Positions 8,626 through 15,694 of a stretch of 18,233 nt of DNA are shown here, piece by piece (positions within the stretch are counted from its first letter, which is position 1; each line of letters starts with the position of its first letter). The notes under the pieces are model-generated. The model made no database searches. It had not been told where the DNA came from and saw only the letters and a list, made by a program, of their open reading frames with translations. Made by a program: the position numbers and the translations under genes. Source of the DNA: CALKZN01 sp964633815 (GTDB lineage: Bacteria > Pseudomonadota > Gammaproteobacteria > Arenicellales > Arenicellaceae); contig CAZWHW010000032.1 in assembly GCA_964633815.1 (NCBI GenBank), positions 1 through 18,233 on the forward strand. Reading direction: 5' to 3'.

Positions 8626-8650
8626 TTTTTTATTCGCCTATTAAAAAACT
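8624..8650 (+). repeat. Inverted repeat over the sat stop codon
   Basis: AGTTTTTTA (8624-8632) pairs perfectly with TAAAAAACT (8642-8650) around a 9-base loop, starting inside the sat TAG codon. The stem is almost all A-T, so its stability is modest. It could be a weak terminator or an mRNA 3'-end structure. Confidence 0.4.
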
Positions 8651-8697
8651 GCTATAGATTCTGAAGTATGATTGAAGTTTGTCATTATGAGTTTAAC

Positions 8698-8720
8698 AAA
8701 GAGAATCAATGATTCTCTTT
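8698..8720 (+). terminator. Terminator-like hairpin between sat and the ArsC/Spx-family gene
   Basis: AAAGAGAATC (8698-8707) and GATTCTCTTT (8711-8720) form a perfect 10-bp stem with a 3-base loop. The 3' arm ends in a short T run. It lies 73 bases after the sat stop and 25 bases before the next start codon, so it may end sat transcription or modulate the downstream gene. Confidence 0.45.
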
Positions 8721-8745
8721 TCACTTCTGACTTTGAATAATTCTA

Positions 8746-9090
8746 ATGAAAGTTTATCAATACCCAAAATGTTCGACTTGTCGTAAGGCAATTAAATTTT
8801 TAAATGAAAAAGAAATTGCATTTGACGTTTTCGATATAAGTCAGCAGCAACCAAGCATGGCTGAACTGAAACAGATGCTAATCTCTCAAGGAGAGATTAA
8901 GAAGTTGTTTAATATCTCAGGAATGCAGTACCGTGAGTTGGATATGAAGAATAAATTGCCAACATTAACTGAAGATGAGGCTTTAGCTATATTAAACAAT
9001 AACGGTATGCTGATTAAACGGCCGTTTTTGGTTGGCGAAGGTGTTGCTTTACTTGGTTTTAAAGAATCGATTTGGCAAGAGAGTTTATAA
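8746..9090 (+). CDS. ArsC/Spx-family thioredoxin-fold protein
   Basis: This is a 114-residue protein of the ArsC/Spx/YusI superfamily, a thioredoxin-fold family of thiol-disulfide active proteins. The N-terminus MKVYQYPKCSTCRKA carries a CxxC (C9, C12), and KRPFLVGEG near residues 91-99 keeps the Arg-Pro typical of the fold. The CxxC resembles the related YusI/YffB-like and Spx subfamilies more than classical E. coli-plasmid ArsC, which has a single active cysteine. Function is therefore uncertain: arsenate reduction is possible but unsupported, as there is no arsR, arsB or acr3 nearby. No Shine-Dalgarno is visible before the ATG. It faces a convergent permease gene 24 bases away. Confidence 0.85.
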   Translation: MKVYQYPKCSTCRKAIKFLNEKEIAFDVFDISQQQPSMAELKQMLISQGEIKKLFNISGMQYRELDMKNKLPTLTEDEALAILNNNGMLIKRPFLVGEGVALLGFKESIWQESL

Positions 9091-9114
9091 CCTCTGGTAG
9101 TTAGTTTCTTTTTT

Positions 9115-10932
9115 TTATAAATAAAAAATCGGCAAAATAATACTCAGGGCAGCCCAAATCACCAAGGCTAATGGCAGTCCCACTTTGACAAAGTCGCCAA
9201 ATGTATACCCACCTGCATTCATGACTAATAAATTGGTTTGATAAGCCATAGGTGTTGCGAAGCTGAGATTGGCGCCAAATAAAACAGCTAAGATGAAGCC
9301 CTCAACTGGCACGCCAAGTGTTTGTGCAATTTTGATAGCAATCGGAGTGCCTATTAAAGCGGCGGCATTGTTAGATACGATATTAGTCAAAACCCCCATT
9401 AACAGCATTAACGCGCTGAGTACAAAGGCAGGCGACATCCCATTGGTTAATTGAATGAAACTGAGTGCCAGAAAGTCTGTGGCGCCAGTTTTTGTTAGTG
9501 CATAACTAAGGGCTAAACTGGCGACAACAATTAAAACAACTTGTGTGCTCAATGAGCGTTTTACGTCTTTCCAGTTGAGACAGTTTGTCGCAATCATTAA
9601 TAATGCCCCGAGTAAAGCGCTTATGCTAATGGGTGCAATATTACTGATGGGAAGTAATACAATCATTGCCATGATGGCAAGAGAGATTGGTGCTTTGGAT
9701 GTGACGGGTAGGTCTGTGGTTCCATCAAGGACTAAAAATTGATTGCGTTGTTTCAGGGCTTCGATATTTTCTTTGCTTCCTTGCACTAATAAGATATCAC
9801 CAATTTTAAGCGAGACGTTGTATATGCCTTGGGGCATTGATTCTAATGCTCGACCACGACGATGAATGGCTAGAGTTACAGTATTGTATGTATCTTTAAA
9901 GCGAATATCTTTTAAGGTACGGCGAACCATGGGGGAGCCGCGATCAATAACTAATTCCGCTAGTTGTTGATTGTCTTCGGTCAAAGGGTGTGCTTCATCG
10001 ACTTTTATATCTTTACTATAAAGTGTTGCACCAAGTAATGTTTCGTATTCCTTCAAATTTTGAGGTGTGTCGCGCACTAATAAGCGATCGCCTACTTTAA
10101 TTTGGGCGTCAGGAAAAGGTAATGTGAAAGTTTCTTCAGGTTTACGGATTCGATCTACCTTCATACGGTTATTGGTTTTTTCCAGAACTTCCCTGAGAGA
10201 TTTATCTGCTGCAAAGCAGCCTTTAGTGATTAAAAGGTGGGCTGTAAAAACCCGTGGCGAAGTATTCGGCATGACTGCAAGACGCTTTGGTATGATTAAT
10301 GGTGCAATTAACCACAAATAGAGTATTCCAATACCAGCTGCGATACTGCCTGGCAAAACAAAGTCAAAAATGCCGAATGAATTTATACCAAAATCTTTTG
10401 CTGCGCTGACAACTAGTAAGTTGGTAGACGTGCCAATAGTGGTGGTCATGCCGCCTAATAAAGTCGCTAAACCCATAGGCATTAAAATGCCAGAGGCATT
10501 GGTGTTGGTTCTTACTGCCACTGAAACTAAAATAGGCAAGAGTAAAACGACGATTGGCGTATTATTGATGAATGCACTGAGTATCGCGCCGGTCAAAAGT
10601 GTGCCAAGCAAAGATAGCATTGGACTGAATGACCACATTTTGGCCAGTAAACGTCCAATGGGCTCAAGAGCTCCAGTGCGTACTAAGCCATGACCGGCAA
10701 CCATGAGGGCACAGACAGCAATTAAGGCTTCATGACCAAAGCCGGCAAAGAATTTTGCAGGATCTAAGGCTTGCCCTGTGCTGTCAATATATGGAAATAC
10801 TGAAAACCCAACTGCGAGTACAACAATTACAAGTAAACTTGATGATTCTAAAGGAGTTTGTTCGCGACTGAAAAGTATTAGTGCGACAACTGTTAATAGC
10901 ATTGTTGCTATGGCGTGAGGGTTCAAATCCAT
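9115..10932 (-). CDS. SLC13-type anion permease with inserted TrkA_C domain pair
   Basis: This is a 605-residue inner-membrane transporter of the SLC13/DASS-like (CitMHS/ArsB-related) superfamily, whose members move sulfate, dicarboxylates or similar anions with Na+ or H+. Hydrophobic segments fill residues 1-215 and 412-605. Between them a soluble block of about 180 residues carries two TrkA_C (RCK_C)-like repeats, at about 225-300 and 315-395, each ending in a GD-[RI]-LLV pattern (VGDRLLVRDT, IGDILLVQGS). Family signature loops are FINNTPIVVLLLP, TTIGTSTNLLVVSA, NIVSNNAAALIGTP and ATPMAYQTNLLVMN; the last two pairs resemble the substrate-binding repeats. The TrkA_C layout is shared with putative sulfate permeases of bacteria and algae. 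The substrate is not determined. It is convergent with the ArsC/Spx-family gene and divergent from a second such permease. Confidence 0.9.
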   Translation of the reverse strand: MDLNPHAIATMLLTVVALILFSREQTPLESSSLLVIVVLAVGFSVFPYIDSTGQALDPAKFFAGFGHEALIAVCALMVAGHGLVRTGALEPIGRLLAKMWSFSPMLSLLGTLLTGAILSAFINNTPIVVLLLPILVSVAVRTNTNASGILMPMGLATLLGGMTTTIGTSTNLLVVSAAKDFGINSFGIFDFVLPGSIAAGIGILYLWLIAPLIIPKRLAVMPNTSPRVFTAHLLITKGCFAADKSLREVLEKTNNRMKVDRIRKPEETFTLPFPDAQIKVGDRLLVRDTPQNLKEYETLLGATLYSKDIKVDEAHPLTEDNQQLAELVIDRGSPMVRRTLKDIRFKDTYNTVTLAIHRRGRALESMPQGIYNVSLKIGDILLVQGSKENIEALKQRNQFLVLDGTTDLPVTSKAPISLAIMAMIVLLPISNIAPISISALLGALLMIATNCLNWKDVKRSLSTQVVLIVVASLALSYALTKTGATDFLALSFIQLTNGMSPAFVLSALMLLMGVLTNIVSNNAAALIGTPIAIKIAQTLGVPVEGFILAVLFGANLSFATPMAYQTNLLVMNAGGYTFGDFVKVGLPLALVIWAALSIILPIFYL

Positions 10933-11045
10933 ATTATTATTTTAAAAATGTTCAAACGTTAAAATCCTAGCATGATAATGCAAAAACAATGTATGATTTT
11001 TTTGGTTTTATTTTGCAGGTATATGACGCTTTTACGAATGTAAAC

Positions 11046-11059
11046 GCATATTTATATGC
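11046..11059. promoter_or_regulatory. Inverted repeat in the divergent permease intergenic region
   Basis: GCATAT and ATATGC flank a TT spacer, giving a symmetric 14-base site in the 169 bases between the two permease genes. It lies 43 bases before the plus-strand start and just ahead of a TAAAAT that could be a -10. A shorter symmetric stretch, GCTTT-A-AAAGC, follows at 11070-11080. Operator function is an inference from symmetry and position only. Confidence 0.3.
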
Positions 11060-11101
11060 TAAAATTTAGGCTTTAAAAGCTGATGTGAATGTAGACAACA
11101 G

Positions 11102-12952
11102 ATGCAAGAATTGGGCTTAACATGGGAAATCGTTGCAGTTCTAGGCTTGTTGTCGTTAGCTATTTTTCTTTTCGTATCAGAAGTAGTGCGAGTGGATGTT
11201 GCCGGCATTATTATCATGGTATTGATTGGCTTAAGTGCGGCCATACCGGGTTATTCAGGGTTGATTGATCCAAAGGGGTTGTTTTCTGGGTTTTCTAGTA
11301 ATGCGGTGATTTCAATTATTGCGGTAATGATCATTGGTGCTGGTTTGGATAAAACTGGCGTGATGGGTAAATTGGCTGCATTGATTTTGAAATATGCTGG
11401 GCGTACTGAGAAGCGCATCATGGTCACTATTTCCATTGTTGTGGCTTATATTTCAAGTTTTATGCAAAACATAGGTGCGGCGGCATTGTTTTTGCCAGTA
11501 GTGAATAGAATTTCACGTCGAACAGGTATACCTGTAGGTAGATTATTAATGCCAATGGGTTTTTGTGCGATTTTGGGCGGTACTGTGACAATGGTTGGTT
11601 CTAGTCCACTAATACTTCTGAATGATTTATTGCAAAATGCCAATGAAAGCTTGCCAGAAAATGTTGCGCCAATGCAAACCTTTGGTTTATTTGATGTCAC
11701 GCCAATAGGCTTATGCTTAGTGGCAGTTGGTGTGCTTTATTTTTTGGTTCTAGGCCGGAAGCTCTTGCCAGTTACTCAAAAAAGTTCAGGAGCTTCGCAA
11801 AGCTTGCAACACTTTAAGGATGTCTATGGAATTGATGGGCGTATGTTTGAAGTGGAAGTTCAAGAGGGTAGTCGATTAATCGGTAATACTTTGCACGATT
11901 TAAACTCTTATGGTCGAGCTGGTTGGATTTTAGGTGTTAAGACAGGAAACGATCGTCGAATCATTCCATCTTCAGATATGATGATGGACAAAGGCTCAGT
12001 GTTGGCAATCATGGGCTCAAAAGTGGCAATTGAAGAATATGCAGCGACCCGAAAGTTAAAAGTTAGGCCTGTGATGCATGATTTTTCTGAGCAACTAAGC
12101 GAGAGCAATGCGGGAATTATCGAAGCCGTTATTCCGCCTGATTCTAAATTGATAGGTCAATCAATCGGTCAAGCTAATTTTAGGCGACATTATGGTATGC
12201 GAGTTTTGGCAGTATATCGAGTAGATACTATTATTGATGAAAATTTGTCAGAGCTGGTTTTTCAGGCGGGTGATACAGTGGTTGCTCATGCTCGTTGGAC
12301 GGACTTAACAAAGTTATCAGGCAATACTGATCTTGCGATCGTAACAGACTTCCCAAAAGAAACGTTTAGGCCAGATAAATTGATTTACGCTGGCATTTCA
12401 TTTTTGCTAGCAATTAGTTTGGTGCTTTTTAGTGAATTGCCCTTGTCTTTGTCGCTCATGGTAGGAGCGGTTGGGATGTTAATTAGTGGGGTTTTGAATA
12501 TTGATGAAGCCTATAGAGCGGTTAGTTGGCAAACGATCTTTTTATTGGCTTCGCTAATTCCGTTAGGTTTGGTCATGGGTCAGACAGGGACAGCTAATTG
12601 GTTGGCTGGTGGGATGCTGCAACTTATGCAAGGCTTGCCTGCTTGGGCTGTGCAATTATTCTTGGCAGCTTTAGCAACCGCATTCACATTAGTGATGTCA
12701 AATGTAGGGGCGACCATTTTGTTGGTGCCTATTGCGATTAAGATGGCGGTTGGCTTAGATGTTAGCCCAACTATGTTTGCTTTAACTGTTGCTTTAGCTG
12801 CTTCAAACTCGTTTTTAATTCCAACTCATCAAGTTAACGCTTTGATTATGGGCCCTGCTGGCTATAAAGTGACTGATTTTATACGAGTGGGCGGTTTAAT
12901 GACTGCGATTATTCTTGTAATGATAGTTTTATTATTGAATATTTTCTTATAA
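11102..12952 (+). CDS. SLC13-type permease with inserted TrkA_C domain pair (second, divergent copy)
   Basis: This 616-residue membrane protein has the same build as the permease on the other side of the intergenic region. Hydrophobic segments fill about 5-220 and 425-616, flanking a soluble block (about 235-415) with two TrkA_C-like repeats. It is clearly a distant paralogue, not a recent duplicate. The first signature loop reads TMVGSSPLILLN where the neighbour has TTIGTSTNLLVV, and the second reads NSFLIPTHQVNALIMG where the neighbour has ATPMAYQTNLLVMN. FMQNIGAAALFLP and VMSNVGATILLVP replace the NNTPIVV and NNAAALIG helix breaks. The different substrate-loop residues suggest a different ligand or coupling ion. 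The ATG has no strong ribosome binding site. A hairpin follows four bases after the stop. Confidence 0.9.
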   Translation: MQELGLTWEIVAVLGLLSLAIFLFVSEVVRVDVAGIIIMVLIGLSAAIPGYSGLIDPKGLFSGFSSNAVISIIAVMIIGAGLDKTGVMGKLAALILKYAGRTEKRIMVTISIVVAYISSFMQNIGAAALFLPVVNRISRRTGIPVGRLLMPMGFCAILGGTVTMVGSSPLILLNDLLQNANESLPENVAPMQTFGLFDVTPIGLCLVAVGVLYFLVLGRKLLPVTQKSSGASQSLQHFKDVYGIDGRMFEVEVQEGSRLIGNTLHDLNSYGRAGWILGVKTGNDRRIIPSSDMMMDKGSVLAIMGSKVAIEEYAATRKLKVRPVMHDFSEQLSESNAGIIEAVIPPDSKLIGQSIGQANFRRHYGMRVLAVYRVDTIIDENLSELVFQAGDTVVAHARWTDLTKLSGNTDLAIVTDFPKETFRPDKLIYAGISFLLAISLVLFSELPLSLSLMVGAVGMLISGVLNIDEAYRAVSWQTIFLLASLIPLGLVMGQTGTANWLAGGMLQLMQGLPAWAVQLFLAALATAFTLVMSNVGATILLVPIAIKMAVGLDVSPTMFALTVALAASNSFLIPTHQVNALIMGPAGYKVTDFIRVGGLMTAIILVMIVLLLNIFL

Positions 12953-12956
12953 ACTA

Positions 12957-12982
12957 CATTAACTTATAATAACAAGTTAATG
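12957..12982 (+). repeat. 9-bp hairpin between permease and lipoprotein genes
   Basis: CATTAACTT (12957-12965) pairs perfectly with AAGTTAATG (12974-12982) around an 8-base loop. It begins four bases after the permease stop and ends 11 bases before the lipoprotein ATG. No T tract follows, so it is more likely a leader or 3'-end structure than a standard terminator. Confidence 0.4.
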
Positions 12983-12993
12983 TTAATTAAGAG

Positions 12994-13449
12994 ATGATTA
13001 ATAAAAAATTGCGCTATATTTTAGTATGCTCTACTTTGTTGTTAGTGTCTGCATGCGGTGGTTCAGATACATCGGTGGATAATGTTGAAGTCGCGGCGGG
13101 TGCAGTGCCAAATGAATTGGTGGGAACTTACAATGGGACTATCTCCGGTGAAGCAAGTGCGCAGCTACTACCTCTTAGCGAAAGTTTTGAGGAAGATATT
13201 ACGATTATCGTAAGCCCAGATAACACGATTACATTTGCAGGTGATGATCCGAATGAAGTTTTCACCGCAGTTATTGGTAGTAATGGAGGATTCAATGGAT
13301 CTCTTTCGATTGATGAAGATGGATGCTCTGGAATAATAAATGTCAGTGGTGTCGTTGATGGCAATACTGCGCAAGGAGATGTTGGTGGTGAGGGTGAGTG
13401 TGATGGTGTCGATGTTGATATAACCGGCTCATTTTTTGCTCAACAATAG
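12994..13449 (+). CDS. Small lipoprotein, unrecognised
   Basis: I do not recognise this 151-residue protein. It has a clear lipoprotein signal: a basic N-terminus MINKKLR, a hydrophobic stretch at 8-19 and a lipobox VSAC with the acylated cysteine at C21. The following GGS lacks aspartate at +2, so outer-membrane sorting is expected. The mature part is strongly acidic and rich in Gly, Ser, Asp and Val. Alternating patterns such as GTYNGTISGEASA and INVSGVVDGNTAQGDVGG suggest an all-beta fold. Two cysteines, C111 and C136, both in DG/EC-type turns, could form a disulfide in the periplasm. An AAGAG abuts the ATG directly, too close for an ideal ribosome binding site. It follows the second permease by 41 bases and is convergent with ispG. 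Confidence 0.78.
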   Translation: MINKKLRYILVCSTLLLVSACGGSDTSVDNVEVAAGAVPNELVGTYNGTISGEASAQLLPLSESFEEDITIIVSPDNTITFAGDDPNEVFTAVIGSNGGFNGSLSIDEDGCSGIINVSGVVDGNTAQGDVGGEGECDGVDVDITGSFFAQQ

Positions 13450-13631
13450 TATTCTTTTAGAAAACTTAACAACTGTTACAAGCGCTTTTTAGTCTTGAAT
13501 GTTTATGTTGTCAGTCATAAGTTTCTGGCAGCTTTTAGCATGGTTTTAAAAGAAACAAAAAAATAGAAAAATAATGAATTTGTCGACTAATTTTCAGCAA
13601 ACTTAACGGTCGTTAGAATGTTGGTAAATAT

Positions 13632-14771
13632 TTAATTTTTTTGCTCGATAATGGCATCTAATTCAGTTTTGAGTTTGGCTAAAATACTGTCATAAGGGTA
13701 GGCGCCAAGTTTTTCTCCACCACGTTTGAGGTTCACTGTTTTTGGTCCACACCATAGGCCTAAGTCAGCATCATCTGTTTCTCCAGGGCCATTCACCCGA
13801 CAACCCATCACAGCAATAGTGATATTGTGCTGTTCAGCGTATTCGGTCATTTCTTTTACGTCTTGGGCAAGCTCAATAAAAGCTTCATTTTCAACGCGTG
13901 AACAACTAGGGCATGAAATGATGTTTAATTTGTCAGGATCAAATGCAACAACACTCCGGACTCTACCTGCATGGATGTCATCAATGATGTCATGTCCAGC
14001 GATGACTTCATCAGATTTAATTTTGTTGGGTAAGGTTAGTGATACACGAACAGTATCACCAATGCCTTTGCTGATTAATTGTTCAAATGCAATACGAGTT
14101 TTGATAACTCCCATTGGTGGCATGCCAGCTTCTGTGACACCAAGATGCAATGGCACATCAGGACGAGCTTCTGCAAAACGAATATTGGCATCAATGACAG
14201 TTTGAGGGTCAGAATCTTTTAGTGAAACACAGTAGCGATAAAATCCAATGCTGTCTAAGAATTCACAATGCTCTAATGCGCTTTCCAGCATCGGAGCTAT
14301 GCTGTCGTTTTTGTCAGCATATTTCTCAAGTTTTTCTGGGTCAACTGAGCCACAATTAACACCGACACGCATAGCGCAATCATTATCGTTAGCAATATCT
14401 ACAAGATAGTGCACTTTTTCTTGCCATGTTTTTTTCTTTTCGTGGTGATATAGATGGCCTGGGTTGTACCGGATCTTGTCTACATAAGGGGCAACTAATG
14501 CCGCCATGCGATAGTTTTCTTGTAAGTCTACTGATAATGTCGCTTCGGTTTGTTGGCGAATTTCAATCAGGGCTTGGGCATCTTGTTTGTTGTCAACTGC
14601 AATTCTGACCACACCAGCGCCTGCTGCATGCAGTGCATTGGTTTGTTCAATGGTTGCATCAATGTCTTGAGTGCGAGTTGCACACATGGATTGAACAAGG
14701 ATTGGGTTGCCGTTACCAATAGTTTGTTGGCCAACATCAATTGCGCGAGTTGAGTTTCTAGTAATATTCAC
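13632..14771 (-). CDS. ispG: 4-hydroxy-3-methylbut-2-en-1-yl diphosphate synthase
   Basis: IspG (GcpE) reductively opens methylerythritol cyclodiphosphate to HMBPP, the penultimate step of the MEP isoprenoid pathway. It uses a [4Fe-4S] cluster. The 379 residues fit the short bacterial form. The N-terminal TIM-barrel shows PILVQSMCATRTQD and the C-terminal domain the cluster ligands C287 and C290 (SCPSCSR), C324 (VMGCRVNGPGE) and the conserved E331. The C-terminal part after NGPGE reads DDADLGLWCGPK and ends SILAKLKTELDAII, unlike the shorter E. coli tail, so this may be a different IspG subgroup. The start is a GTG at 14771 without a clear Shine-Dalgarno; it leaves a normal N-terminus. It is divergent from birA and not near the rodZ-hisS context usual in E. 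coli. Confidence 0.95.
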   Translation of the reverse strand: MNITRNSTRAIDVGQQTIGNGNPILVQSMCATRTQDIDATIEQTNALHAAGAGVVRIAVDNKQDAQALIEIRQQTEATLSVDLQENYRMAALVAPYVDKIRYNPGHLYHHEKKKTWQEKVHYLVDIANDNDCAMRVGVNCGSVDPEKLEKYADKNDSIAPMLESALEHCEFLDSIGFYRYCVSLKDSDPQTVIDANIRFAEARPDVPLHLGVTEAGMPPMGVIKTRIAFEQLISKGIGDTVRVSLTLPNKIKSDEVIAGHDIIDDIHAGRVRSVVAFDPDKLNIISCPSCSRVENEAFIELAQDVKEMTEYAEQHNITIAVMGCRVNGPGETDDADLGLWCGPKTVNLKRGGEKLGAYPYDSILAKLKTELDAIIEQKN

Positions 14772-14870
14772 AGGCTGTAGAATTTGTAATTTAACGATAC
14801 AGATATATAAATCGTAAGGTATTTTATCCTAAATTTTGTTGATATTCTTACTTAAAAGCATGGCAAAATT

Positions 14871-15683
14871 ATGTCTATGAAAACTGATTTAGATACAGTA
14901 GAAATTTATCAGCATATGTCGTGCTTGGCTCAAACACATATCGGACTACAGGATATTCAGGTATTTTCTGAAATTAATTCAACGCAAACCTATTTGAGTG
15001 ATATGAATATTGGGTCAGCGGTTGCTGGGGTAGTGATTGCTGAATCGCAAACGGCTGGTAAAGGGCGTTTAGAACGATCTTGGCATGCCACAGCTGGCAG
15101 CAATGTGATGTTTTCATGCGCGTGGGTGTATAGGCAAGTTCCTGAGCAGTTACCGGCATTGTCATTAGCATTGATTGTTGTTGTGGCTGAATATTTAAAA
15201 GAAAAATTTGATTTGCCAGTCACAATTAAATGGCCGAATGATTTATTACTGGAAGAACATAAGCTTGCGGGTTTGCTTTTGAATGTAGAGTCCGGTCAAG
15301 AGTGTAAGGTGATCGCTGGTTTGGGTTTAAATGTTAAGCAGTCATTAAGTAACAAGGCGACTGATTTACCTTGGACAGATTTGTATCAACAAGGTATTAC
15401 TCAGGTTGATAGAAATAAAATGATAGCGGATATTATTTCAAAGTGGGTGCAGGTGTTTGCCGATTTTTCACAAAGTGGCTTTGCTGACTTTCACGAGCGT
15501 TGGAATCATTTGGCGCATTTTCGAGGTGAATTGGTTTGTGCTCAAAAACAATCTGCACCTGAAAAAGAAATCCTGACAGGTATTATGCAGGGTGTGGATG
15601 ATCAGGGTTTGTTATTATTAAATGACAAGGGTAAGCAGATAAAAATTAGTGATTCTTCTTATTCACTACGGCGAGCCGGTTGA
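14871..15683 (+). CDS. birA: Biotin--[acetyl-CoA-carboxylase] ligase, without DNA-binding domain
   Basis: BirA activates biotin with ATP and transfers it to the biotin carboxyl carrier protein of acetyl-CoA carboxylase. The 270 residues contain only the catalytic and C-terminal domains. The roughly 60-residue N-terminal winged helix of E. coli BirA (321 residues) is missing, so it should not act as the biotin operon repressor. Catalytic motifs are the biotinyl-AMP loop TAGKGRLERSW (about 61-71), KWPNDLLL (about 120-127) with KLAGLLLN (131-138), and GLGLNV. In the loop, the usual glycine after GRxRR is a glutamate (E68), a small oddity. A second in-frame ATG lies at 14877, and neither start has a strong ribosome binding site. 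coaX begins 11 bases after the stop. Confidence 0.94.
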   Translation: MSMKTDLDTVEIYQHMSCLAQTHIGLQDIQVFSEINSTQTYLSDMNIGSAVAGVVIAESQTAGKGRLERSWHATAGSNVMFSCAWVYRQVPEQLPALSLALIVVVAEYLKEKFDLPVTIKWPNDLLLEEHKLAGLLLNVESGQECKVIAGLGLNVKQSLSNKATDLPWTDLYQQGITQVDRNKMIADIISKWVQVFADFSQSGFADFHERWNHLAHFRGELVCAQKQSAPEKEILTGIMQGVDDQGLLLLNDKGKQIKISDSSYSLRRAG

Positions 15684-15694
15684 GGTGTTTGGTT

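Noticed and set aside
8746..12952. Possible arsenic resistance locus (ArsC-like protein beside ArsB-like permeases)
   Set aside because: The small protein has the CxxC of the YusI/Spx type, the adjacent permease is convergent and carries TrkA_C domains, and there is no ArsR or true ArsB.
13450..13631. Intergenic gap between the lipoprotein gene and ispG, inspected for terminators
   Set aside because: Only TAACG-GT-CGTTA near 13604-13615 and A/T runs are seen; too weak to call a terminator in either direction.
14794..14815. Inverted repeat ACGAT-N12-ATCGT between ispG and birA
   Set aside because: Five-base arms with a 12-base spacer are expected by chance; no known consensus fits.
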